A DNA stretch of 64,000 nucleotides. Origin: Chondrosia reniformis. Taxonomy: Eukaryota > Porifera > Demospongiae > Chondrillida > Chondrillidae. Below, piece by piece: positions 14,286 through 27,623 of the stretch (position 1 is the stretch's first letter; each line of letters opens with the position of its first letter). The DNA lies in assembly GCA_947172415.1 (NCBI GenBank), contig OX359191.1, positions 9,250,996 to 9,314,995 of the forward strand. Direction: 5' to 3'. Position numbers and translations under genes: made by a program. The notes under the pieces are model-generated. The model was given only the letters and a program-made list of their open reading frames with translations, was not told the DNA's origin and did not search any database.

Positions 14286-14522
14286 CACACTTTTAACATT
14301 TTCATTTCTTTAGACATTTAACAAAGTCACTTCAAAAGTAATTAACAATTCATTTAATAACTTCATTCACAGACAGCAATTTTACATTTTCATTTGTCAA
14401 CTGTACAGTCATGTGTTATTTTTCTACTCTTTGTTTGAGTGTACGAGTGTCTTTTAACAGAGTTCATGTTGGTTCTTCAGTGTATTTCCTCACTTTGAAA
14501 TTATAGGGTCTTACCCTCTTAA

Positions 14523-17500
14523 TCATATAGCAATAGCTCCAAGCCTATCAGTAATTTCAAGTTCTCCTTTATTTTCTTTACTTTCCTTTTTCTCTTCCAA
14601 TCTTCTCGCCTTCCTCTCTTGCTTGACAAGCTCCTTCCTCTTCTTATTGGAGAGATGGTGCAAGTCTTCCTTCAGAGATGATTTCATCTTGACAACAGAT
14701 GGTGTCTGTGGAAGGGACAAGAGAATTATTTAATGAACTAATTAGACAGAAGTTAGACACTGGACAGGCTCAATACATAGCGCATATGTACATATAGGTA
14801 GATATATACACTGTTAAGATACAAATCATTACATTTTAACCAGATTGAAATGCTATAGGGCAATCATAAATAATATTCATTTAGATCCTGAAAAGGAGGT
14901 TTCACTGTTGTTTTGATTAGATGTACTTGATAACAGCCTTTTAGTGTAATTGGATGCTAAATCAACAAATATACATTAAAGTGAATATTAATATTCATTG
15001 ATAGCTATCTGGTTAGTAAAGGCAGCTCTACAAGTTGCACTGGACAGCAACTTGGAGCCACTTGTTTACCATGGTCACTAATCATGTGACTTGCCTTTGG
15101 CTTCCTTGCAGTGGGTTCCAAAAGGGGTGAACCCTTGCATTCCTTTAGGTCACACCCATCAGTCTCTATAAGTTTGATTTCAAATCACCATGGTGACCAT
15201 CCAATAATAAACAAGTTGATTGAAACACAGTATGAATATGCTTAACCCTACCTGAAGTCACTTGCAGCAGGAGAATGAGCTCAGGGACGGCCTGATCAAC
15301 ACTGTAATAGTTATCCAGCAGACACTGCTGAGCCAGTTTATAGTCCTATGCACAAAAGAGGGGCAGAGCAAAGGTGAACCACAAAAAGGTTGTCTCTCAT
15401 GATTGACTCGAAATGGCTTCCCCTACCAAATAGACCTAGGGGAGGGGCGGGGCTGTGGGGGAGGGAGGAAGGAGAGGAGGAAGAGCTGTTATAAAAGATG
15501 CTCATCAACCAATGTCACAATATGCATGCATGGACATTGTCAGTCACAAGTGAAGAGGTCAAAGGTCAGAAATCTCAACTTGATTAATGATTGTATTTAT
15601 TTATATTTAAGAATCCATACAAACATTACAAATGCTACAGGACCTTAGGATGACCAGCAGAGACAGAATAGGGCAACTCCTCAAATTTGTACTTTCACAG
15701 TTGCCAGGGGAAACACTTATCAAAAGTTGATCTAATTTCTGGGGAGACCATTGCATTGGATTATACTGGTTCAGCACTCAGAGAGGATGCACTATTAATT
15801 GTCTGGGCCACAGACTCCAGTTTAAGATGAAAATAATTGACCTAATCAGACAGACTAGTAGGAACATACAGACTAGAGGAGATGCAATGCACTGATCTCC
15901 CACAGGCTCTACCCTCTGCAACCATGGATTATCTACACTACTGCAACCATCTCCTGCCTGCCACATTCCAGGGGTTGGGGGCATTGGTCAATTGAATGTA
16001 TGAATATTGACATTAATAATCAATAAAAGTATGAATACAATTAATACTCATTACACTATAAAGAACATATGCTTGTGTGAATATTGAACGCAAACTTGAC
16101 TATCTAAAAGTCAAATCATTTAATAATAATAATCAGTTATCAGACCAGTCTGGGAAATTGAATCTCCTGCAAGAATTTATTGATATCTTTTAATTACTAC
16201 AGTACATACTCTATATGTTCAACAAGCAGTAAACAATTAGCAGCTTTGAGTAAGACAAGCTGTGTGATTCACTCTGGTTTCGACACCAAACATCACAGGC
16301 AACAAGACATTGTCCTTTCACACTTGTAAAGTCATCTTCTGACAATAGATTTACATCAGCTGATTTCCAGGACCTAGCTCTTCCCAAATACTGCACATAC
16401 AACTGATAAAGGTAACTTGAATATAACACACCATTTTACACTACAAACTAACTACTTTTGGTGAAAGTTAAAATGGGTTATCACCCAGATTACCAGGCTG
16501 ATAAACTGAATTACAATTAGCAGTTCAGACTGCTAGAGGACGAAGAGGCTTTCAAGTTCTCTTGACAGAAAATGTACTAGTGTGTACTGCTCTGATTTTA
16601 CAGAAAGCTTTTATTGATTGACAGACCATCCTGCACAAAATCATTATCAGGTACTCCTTAGAATGGGCGTGGTCGCTTAGGGTCCAAAGGTCATTTACAT
16701 TGCTAATTATATTGAGTTAAAACCTTTAAATTTTTTTAATTCTAAAAATTTGCTTAAAAGACTGTCCTGGTAATTTGGACTGTATCCTTTCTCTAAACGA
16801 AGGATAATTCCATTAATATGACCAGACTGTCTTAACTGGTTAGGTAAGCACTGGACCTTCAATACAGTATCATAGCCATGCATTCAATATTAAACAGTGT
16901 CTATACAGTTCAAAGGCCATTCAACTAATTTGAAAGGTTTGGTCAGAAAATAGATAAATTGAGGTATTTTCAACAAAAATAAATTAATGAACATTCTTTA
17001 AATTGGGGACCATGTTATCAGGGAGTAAGTCACTTCCTTTTAAGGTCTCCATAGAATCACCTTAGGAACTCCTTAAAGTTTTAATAGTCACCTCCACTCC
17101 TCCAATTTAATAACTAAATATTCTAAGCACCAATTACTTTATCATTTAAATCTGGTACATTCGCATAATGTGTTCTGTGAAGCACTATGAATGCATACTT
17201 CCTTGTCCAGTCTCATCCCATAGCCAGTAATCATCATCTGTTGCAAAATAATTAGCCAGGACACTCTTGTTAAGTGATATTCTCACTCAATGACACCACT
17301 TGATAGATTTGAAGTATGTATGACCAGCCTATCAAGTAAACTCACATTGCCGACAAAGATGCACTTGTACAGCTTCGATTTTCATATACAGGTAGGTAGC
17401 TACAAAATAATCTAATTCATTGTATTACATACCCTCTGGAGCACACACATACACACATATACATACATACATGTAACAGTAGCTACCCTCAAGGTGGAGT

Positions 17501-18709
17501 ATATTGAATATCAATGGCTGCCTAATCTACCAAATGGAGTCACATTAAACATTTTCAGTATCTTCACATTTATGACACAGCAGACAAACATCACCTGTCA
17601 AGCGTATGCATTACCATGGCAACCCATCTACTAACTTTACAATCTGTCAATTCCATCAATCGCTGTAAATCCTCATCTTCGTCCACTTGGTAACCATGGT
17701 GAGTAGCCTGCTTGTAGCTATGACAACCAGATTTTTTGCCCACGTCTGATTTACTACTTGTTTGCGTTGGCCTGGTAGCAGCTGTTGGCATGGAAACAGG
17801 TGCATGTTGTTGCTTTACCGCATCAAGTGGCCGCACAGAACAATAGTGTTCACCATTCAGGTAGGCAATGTGGAGTGCCTGAGGTGGAGAGTGGTGGGCG
17901 TGACCTCCACCATGGATCTCCAGCCGGGGAGCACTATGCTGGTGGATCACAACATCCACACTGTAGAGGCGGGCAAACGCTACGATACTATCATTGCCGC
18001 CGTATGTGCCAAGTTTGGAGAGTTCAGCAACTGCAGATTGAGTAGATGTGTTGTTGAGTTGTAATGTTCAAATGACTTGTAAAATCAAACTTGTGAAAGT
18101 GAGATTCTTTAATCAATTACTACTCACTATATTTGTCAAAAGATTCATCCTCTTCATCTAAAAACACTTCAAAATCTCTTCTGTGTGATCGCATGTAACT
18201 GACAACTCTGTCTCGCAGCTCCTCGTGGCTGGTTGCTCCTCCATTCAGCTGGTCTGACAGAGCTCTGAAGAGGCAGTTCCTACAAAGAGGTTCATGAGAC
18301 AGTCTTTCAATCACACAGCTCCTCAGAGAATGAGTGTAGCTCGAGGCGTGTCACGAGAGGTCACTCTATTGTGACCAGCAAACAAGCGGGGGTCGCCTAC
18401 CAATAATGCACGCGACCTTTGGTATGAGGTCAGACTGATGGTCGCCTAGATGACGGTGGCGAGTCCGCTGTGGGTTATGCGCCTAACGGGTATTATCTGT
18501 TAAAAAACCGCTTACCCATCTCCCAACACGTCCTTAAGAACTAATCCATTAACTTGTAATTGGTTGTTGAAATTGACAAATTCCTTGTCTGTTAATCTCA
18601 ATCGGGCCGCCTTTCTCTCTTTCTTCAAGGCTTGCTTTACAGCGCGCTCTTTTACTTTTGATCCATGTTGCGACGCATGAGCGCCGCCTTTTCGCTTGTT
18701 CTTAGGCAT
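14523..18709 (-). CDS. OTUD3: OTUD3, OTU-family deubiquitinase
   Basis: Five exons (18516-18709, 18128-18279, 17636-18030, 15262-15345, 14523-14705) encode 335 residues. A lysine-rich N-terminus precedes the OTU protease domain (about residues 42-185). The catalytic loop LGDGNCLFRALSDQL supplies Asp64 and Cys67, and GEHYCSVRP supplies His177. The junction of exons 3 and 4 reconstructs a UBA-like helical segment (EDLQRLMELTDCK joined to DYKLAQQCLLDNYYSVDQA), as in vertebrate OTUD3. The C-terminus is a highly charged helix (NKKRKELVKQERKARRLEEK). The enzyme cleaves ubiquitin chains. The exon 4 donor is CAA|GTGACT; the more obvious site seven bases on breaks frame. Its start is 111 bp from the divergent CDKAL1 start. 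Confidence 0.95.
15346..17635 (-). other. OTUD3 intron 3 (2.3 kb)
   Basis: The longest intron of OTUD3, AT-rich, splitting the UBA segment. No nested gene or repeat array was recognised. Short frames at 15403-15648, 15778-15984 and 16211-16429 have no recognisable domain. Confidence 0.75.
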
Positions 18710-18820
18710 ATTCCATCAAAAAGATTATCATGTACGTTCTGCATGGTGGACGTCCATTTTTATTATCGGTTGCATTCAAACCACAACTGTTTCTAATGTC
18801 AATTTTCCGACGTCGTCAAT
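18710..18820. promoter_or_regulatory. Divergent promoter OTUD3 / CDKAL1
   Basis: 111 bp separate the start codons of OTUD3 (minus) and CDKAL1 (plus). No TATA box is seen. This must contain or overlap both promoters. Confidence 0.7.
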
Positions 18821-21800
18821 ATGGATGACATTGAAGATCTTGTAGCAGAAGGAAGCATAGAAAGGTCTCAAGGAAGATCGCAAGTGCTCCCGAAGCCCTT
18901 GCGATTGCCCAAGAGCACTGGTCACTCTACCCCGGTTGGTGACAACATTCCTGGAGTGGGCACCCTGTATATCAAGACCTGGGGCTGCTCCCATAACAAC
19001 AGTGATGGAGAGTACATGGCGGGGATTCTGTCTCAATATGGCTATAATATCACAAACGGTACAGCCCCTAATGATTGCTAATGAGAGCCTTAGACGAGTT
19101 CGTCCTATCAAAGAAGGTCGCCTTAATTAATTGATGGATGGTAATGGCGAATGTGACTAGACAAACTAAATTATGATATCAATATACAAACACTTTTCCA
19201 CATGACATCAGGAGACGAATAATTTAGCTCAAATGTAGAGGAAATATGTTGATAGACACTGTTAAGTAGGTGGGGATTTCCCCGTTAGGTCAGTTTGGTG
19301 CTGCCTGAGAAGGTTGTCCACCACTGCTATTCTCATGACATACTTACCCAGATCTATGACCTGACTGTTGAATAGTGCAATGAATGACATTCCAGTGCAT
19401 GCTGCCACAATGCGTCCAATTGTGTGTTACCAGTGAAAGTCTTGCATGCTAGACCCGCACCTGGCTGACCTGTGGCTGCTAAACAGTTGTACAGTAAAGG
19501 GTCCCTCGGAGGACAACTTTTTGAACTGTGTGAAGAGGGCCCAGGAGTTGGAGAAGCATGTGGTGTTGGCAGGCTGTGTTCCCCAGGGCCAGAAGGAGCA
19601 CCCGAGGTTGAGCGGCCTGTCTGTGGTGGGAGTACAACAGATTGACCGAGTTGTAGAGGTCGTGGAGGAGACACTGAAAGGTTAGCTTCTGCAATCTGAT
19701 TGGCTAATTTGCCTTGCCAACCTGCAAATCGTATTTGTGTATAGTGACATAGTCCAACTGAGTTGGATTGAGATGTATTTCATTTATTAATAGTATTCAT
19801 TACCTCCTGTTTATAGCCGCATCTAGTGCAGTGTTTGTTAGTAAAGAAGTCATTGTTTGTACTTATTGTGGATACCAACCAGTCTGTTTGTACCAATCAT
19901 CGAGTGCCCCTGGGACCTTAATAACAATCAGAGCTCATTTTGTGAATGAACATATTCATGATTTCCTGAAAAATAGTTATAATTAGATTCATGACTTCCT
20001 GTGGTTGTTATAATGTTATTCATGATGGCCTCTCTATGCAAGAGTGCTGCTTCTGCAATCTACCAAAGGGAGTTCAAACCGCAACCAGTTGTTTTGGAAC
20101 ATGCTCCAACAGCCCATTTTTGTTTGTTGACAGATACCCAGGCCATGAGATCACCTCTCTAGGCTTGTCTGTGCTGCACAACACAATAACACTTGTATCA
20201 CTGGCTGGATGTGCTCTGATTGTGTAAATACTGACACAGCATCACTCTACACTGTCCCTGGGATGCACAAGTGTCCTCCCCCCCCACAGGTAACTCTGTC
20301 AGGTTGTTTAGTACCCGTAGGAGAGACAAAAGGAGGCTTGCTGGAGCTCCACTGGACTTGCCTAAGATCCGACGGAATGCTCTGATTGAGATCCTACCCA
20401 TCAACAGCGGTTGCCTAAATCACTGCACTTACTGCAAGACCAAGCATGCCAGAGGTGACCTCGCTAGCTACCCTCCCGAGGAGATTGTGCAGAGGACAGA
20501 GCAAGCATTCTCTGGTGAGGTAACTACATGTCTGTTACATTAAATGTCTGGAGCTATTAGTACCCCTCATTAGAGGCCTCGGGCTATTAGTACCCCTCAT
20601 TAGAGGCCTCGGGCTATTAGTGCCCCTCATTAGAGGCCTCGGGCTATTAGTGCCCCTCATTAGAGGCCTAGGGCTATTGGTGCCCTTCATTAGAGGCCTA
20701 GGGCTATTGGTGCCCTCCATTTGAGGCTTGGGGCTATTGTTATAAAGATCTGCCTTGTAAATATCAAGCTTGTATTTCCTTCCTCAGAGGGCGTGGTGGA
20801 GGTGTGGCTAACGAGTGAGGACCTTGGGGCATATGGACGGGATATTGATGTCACCCTGCCCGAGTTACTATGGCAACTAGTTGAGGTTATTCCAGACAAT
20901 GGAATGTTACGACTGGGAATGACAAACCCTCCTTACATCATGGAACATCTAGAGGTAACTATAGCAACAGATAGTAACCATGGCAACAGAGCGTGCTTTG
21001 ATGATGTTTCCTTTTATTTGTGTTCAAAATGTTTGTGTTTGTTCTATAGGAAATGGCAAAGATCTTGCTTCACCCCCGTGTCTACTCCTTCCTCCATGTT
21101 CCAGTTCAGTCTGGCTCCAATCAAGTGCTAGAGGATATGAGACGAGAATACAACATTGAAGACTTCAAGTACCTAGTAGAGTTTCTGAGGAAAAAGTAAA
21201 TTTAATTTATTAAAGTCAGATAGTATACAGATAGAGGTTGTTGGGGCTAGTGGTACAGCAATTTAGAGTCTGTTGGTAAATTGCGTATCAGCCATGCTTG
21301 GTCTTCCTGTGCAGGGTGCCTGGCATTACCATAGCAACGGACATAATATGTGGATTCCCAACGGAAACTGCGGCAGACTTTAAAGAAACTTTGTCATTGG
21401 TCAACTCATTCAAGTTTCCCAATTTGTTCATAAACCAGTTCTATCCAAGACCAGGTACTCCAGCTGCTAGAATGAAGAGAATCCCCACCCAGGTACACTA
21501 GGATAGCCCCACCCAGGTACACTAGGATAGCCCCGCCCAGGTACACTAGGATAGCCCCGCCCAGGTACACTAGGATAGCCCCACCCAGGTACACTAGGAT
21601 AGCCCCGCCCAGGTACACTAGGATAGCCCCACCCAGGTACACTAGGATAGCCCCACCCAGGTACACTAGGATAGCCCCACCCAGGTACACTAGGATAGCC
21701 CCGCCCAGGTACACTAGGATAGCCCCACCCAGGTACACTAGGATAGCCCCGCCCAGGTACACTAGGATAGCCCCACCCAGGTACACTAGGATAGCCCCAC

Positions 21801-23320
21801 CCAGGTACACTAGGATAGCCCCACCCAGGTACACTAGGATAGCCCCACCCAGGTACACTAGGATAGCCCCACCCAGGTACACTAGGATAGCCCCACCCTG
21901 GTACACTAGGATAACCCCACCCAGGTACACTAGGATAGCCCCACCCAGGTACACTAGGATAACCCCACCCAGGTACACTAGGATAGCCCCACCCAGGTAC
22001 ACTAGGATAGCCCCGCCCAGGTACACTAGGATAGCCCCACCCAGGTACACTAGGATAGCCCCACCCAGGTACACTAGGATAGCCCCACCCAGGTACACTA
22101 GGATAGCCCCGCCCAGGTACACTAGGATAGCCCCACCCAGGTACACTAGGATAGCCCCACCCAGGTACACTAGGATAGCCCCACCCAGGTACACTAGGAT
22201 AGCCCCACCCAGGTACACTAGGATAGCCCCGCCCAGGTACACTAGGATAGCCCCACCCAGGTACACTAGGATAGCCCCACCCAGGTACACTAGGATAGCC
22301 CCACCCAGGTACACTAGGATAACCCCACCCAGGTACACTAGGATAGCCCCACCCAGGTACACTAGGATAGCCCCACCCAGGTACACTAGGATAGCCCCAC
22401 CCAGGTACACTAGGATAGCCCCACCCAGGTACACTAGGATAGCCCCACCCAGGTACACTAGGATAGCCCCACCCAGGTACACTAGGATAGCCCCGCCCAG
22501 GTACACTAGGATAGCCCCACCCAGGTACACTAGGATAGCCCCACCCAGGTACACTAGGATAGCCCCGCCCAGGTACACTAGGATAGCCCCACCCAGGTAC
22601 ACTAGGATAGCCCCGCCCAGGTACACTAGGATAGCCCCACCCAGGTACACTAGGATAGCCCCACCCAGGTACACTAGGATAGCCCCACCCAGGTACACTA
22701 GGATAACCCCACCCAGGTACACTAGGATAGCCCCACCCAGGTACACTAGGATAGCCCCACCCAGGTACACTAGGATAGCCCCACCCAGGTACACTTCAAA
22801 CTTTCTTGTTCCTAGGTAACGAAGCAAAGATCAAAAGAGTTAACTGAATTATTTGCTAGTTATCAGACTTATGATGGCCTAGTGGGGGAGGAGTTTGTTG
22901 TCTTGGTAACAGAAACCTCCTTTGATGGCAAATATTTTGTTGGACATAACAAGTTCTACCATCAAATACTGGTACCGCTTGACAAGTCCTTATTAGGTAA
23001 AATGGTTCGGGTAAAAATATATGAAACTGGAAAATATTTTTTGAAAGGACATGTGTTGTCACTAATCCAAGAGGAGCCGTTGCTATGGCAACAGGAGCCA
23101 TCACTACAGCAACAGGATTCATCTCAAAAGTGGAAGTCAAATGTTAGCTAATTCTAATAAGATGCATAATTTGTGGTCTAAATTGTATTTCTTGCATCCT
23201 ATCCTTTAGGATCTTGTTCCAAAAGTGTTCCTCTTCGACACGAGATGGTTTGTTCTCGGCTTTCTAGTGCCACTGGTGACAGTGTTTTTATACATTGTGA
23301 ATCAAAATATTACTTTTTAG
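18821..23320 (+). CDS. CDKAL1: CDKAL1, tRNA-t6A37 methylthiotransferase
   Basis: Exons 18821-19058, 19453-19680, 20290-20514, 20788-20954, 21050-21195, 21315-21492, 22816-23142, 23210-23320 encode 539 residues in unbroken phase. The enzyme converts t6A37 of cytosolic tRNA-Lys(UUU) to ms2t6A. The MTTase N-domain has its three cluster cysteines ([24 protein letters not shown]). The radical-SAM domain has the CxxxCxxC motif ([16 protein letters not shown]). A TRAM domain follows (about residues 410-470). The final exon adds a hydrophobic tail anchor ([18 protein letters not shown]), as in animal CDKAL1, which sits in the ER membrane. The penultimate donor is AAT|GTTAGC; reading through it would stop at 23149-23151 and lose the anchor. 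Intron 6 is almost wholly a splice-site minisatellite. Confidence 0.97.
20545..20735. repeat. 30-bp minisatellite in CDKAL1 intron 3
   Basis: About six copies of a 30-bp unit containing cctcattagaggcctcgggc, with increasing divergence toward the right. Confidence 0.9.
21483..22794 (+). repeat. 24-bp array of ~54 copies carrying the CDKAL1 exon 6 donor
   Basis: The unit is CCCCACCCAG|GTACACTAGGATAG, shown with the splice point. It repeats the last ten bases of exon 6 and its donor about 54 times with a few base variants (cccgccc, gataacc). It fills intron 6 (21493-22815) almost to the acceptor. Copies are very uniform, indicating recent expansion or homogenisation. The minus strand shows a 473-codon repeat frame of no biological weight. 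Confidence 0.97.
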
Positions 23321-23636
23321 TTTTTTTTCACTTTTGACATTGTCAGAAGCATACACCAACAAGTTTTATAATGACAATCATTGGACTTTCTTTATACAGT
23401 ATACATACATTGTGGAGTAAGTATTATTTACTAACTTCAGTGACACAAGTTACCGCAAAATAATTGCTTCATTTAGTAACTTTACACTTGAAAGGTATAC
23501 ATTTGAATGCTTCAGTGATTACAGATTTACAAATACTAATTAAATGAGTATGAAAGTTAACTGAACCTATTGAGTTTCATTATTACTAGGAATGTACACA
23601 TTCAGTTCACTCTGCCCCCAGGTGGGCGTGGCATGT
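23321..23636. other. Convergent 3' flanks of CDKAL1 and GAPDH
   Basis: 316 bp of AT-rich sequence between the stop codons of two converging genes. No gene or repeat seen. Confidence 0.75.
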
Positions 23637-26089
<2,453 letters not shown>

Positions 26090-26290
26090 TTGCGTGACCC
26101 AAAGTGTCAAGGATTATCCAGCTAGTGCAAAGGCAGACTATGAATGTAATTATTCCTGGACAATGAATCTCATTAGTAGTGACCCAATGAGTCAGCTGAC
26201 ACGTCGACACATCCAGGTAGGTCGCTAACAGCTAGTCTATATATATAACTCATGACACTGTGAAGGGTGAAGCTAACCAGACAGCTGAAG
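26090..26290. promoter_or_regulatory. Divergent promoter GAPDH / YqcI-like gene
   Basis: 201 bp separate the upstream GAPDH start (26087-26089, minus) from the start at 26291 (plus). A tatatata stretch at 26238-26246 could serve as a TATA element for the plus-strand gene. Confidence 0.55.
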
Positions 26291-27353
26291 ATGAGCTGGT
26301 GGAAGATTGTCTTTTGGATTAGAATGCTCAGTATTGTCCTCTTTCTTGTTGTGTCCATAAAGTACAACATTCAGACATTTCTTGCATTCATATTGATGGT
26401 TGGTGAGTTAAGGGGACCTCAGTTGACAGTCATTGAAAGTCACACAATAATTTTCTAATGTAGTATCATTTTATGTATTGGATCGAAATATCTTACAAGA
26501 AACAAAATCAAAATCAAACTCGGAATTGGAATCGGACCCTGTCCCAGGTGTGGCAATAAAGGAGTACACAGATTCAATACTGACTTCAGTGCTGGATTAT
26601 GATCCTGAAGGTAGTGAAGTGCTGGACCATTTCAGAGCAGTACAGATGAGCACAGAGTGTCTGTTTGCCAAGCAGGCCAGGTTGTGGGGCTGCAGGGACT
26701 ACCGAATGCACTTTACATTGGAAGAGAATGTCCTTCAGTTAGCCTATAAGCATACCATATTAGGTATGTGCTGAAGTTGCATGGTGCGTCTTTCTTTCCA
26801 TATTAGGTCTGTACCAATGTTGATCAAGTTTCTTGCAATTGGCCAATATCGACACTTGGATGGCTTTATGTTTGAACTTGGTGGAGCAGACCTTGGACAA
26901 GATGTGAGTGACTTTGGTGAAGGAGTGCGAAGGGTTCTCCTCTCTCTGTCTGATGCAGACCCTGCTAATGTGCACTGTATGGACCTGCCGTACATAGACC
27001 AGAAGGGGTGGGTCTTCTCCTTCAATAAGCACCCCATCTTTGTGACGACCTTTGCCCCCTGCTATCCTCCAACCAGCAGCCGCTTTGCATTTGGCAGTCA
27101 ATTCGGTTTTATACTGCTCCAACCAATGTACAGCTTTGTACTGCATGATATAGGAAAGGACACGCCCCTCACTAACTGGGCGGATCCCAAGAGTGCCAGA
27201 GATCGGATCAGGGTGGCCTACAAGAGGAGTGGCAGACCGTACTACATACGCAACACCATCTATTACCCAACAGTTCATGACATTGTGAAACCGGTCAGGG
27301 ACATGGAGGACAATGCAGATAATATCATCCAGTGGTGGAAGAAGATCAAATAA
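26291..27353 (+). CDS. Membrane-anchored YqcI/YcgG (GntA-like) family protein
   Basis: Exons 26291-26402, 26464-26737 and 26807-27353 give 310 residues. Residues 1-45 are strongly hydrophobic (IVFWIRMLSIVLFLVV and following), a likely N-terminal membrane anchor. The rest follows the YqcI/YcgG family layout: ECLFAKQARLWG near the start (FPC-type motif region), a central FxxxVxxSLSDAD helix, GWVFSFNKHPIFVTTFAP, SRFAFGSQFGFILLQPMYSF, then an ARDRIR...NTIYYP ending. The family includes GntA, a haem-dependent N-hydroxylase, and is mainly bacterial and fungal. Activity here is inference. The second donor, CA|GTTAGC, is chosen because the nearer GTATGT at 26764 breaks frame. A bacterial-type family in an animal may reflect old lateral transfer. 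Confidence 0.72.
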
Positions 27354-27623
27354 TTGTGTTTTAGCATTTTAGAACATTTTTATTACTAAAATAATAATTA
27401 ACCTGAAGTGATGTAAGCCTATATATTTAGTATAGATCCATTTCAGCATTTTGAAAGGATTATATACAATAATAATAATAATACATTCCAATTTGTACAA
27501 ATAAATGAAGAAATTAAATTCAAGTAAATAGAAATAAGAGATACCAATAGAACTTAAATATTGTTGATTGATACATGTACAATATCAAAGTTCTTCATAT
27601 AGTGACACAGAAAGGTTGCATAT

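Noticed and set aside
21483-22794. CRISPR array
   Set aside because: Repeats are directly adjacent without unique spacers and lie inside a eukaryotic intron; the same holds for the other arrays here.
21406-22827. 473-codon minus-strand open frame (VYLGGAIL repeats)
   Set aside because: It is a shadow of the 24-bp CDKAL1 donor array, whose length is a multiple of three and free of stops on that strand.
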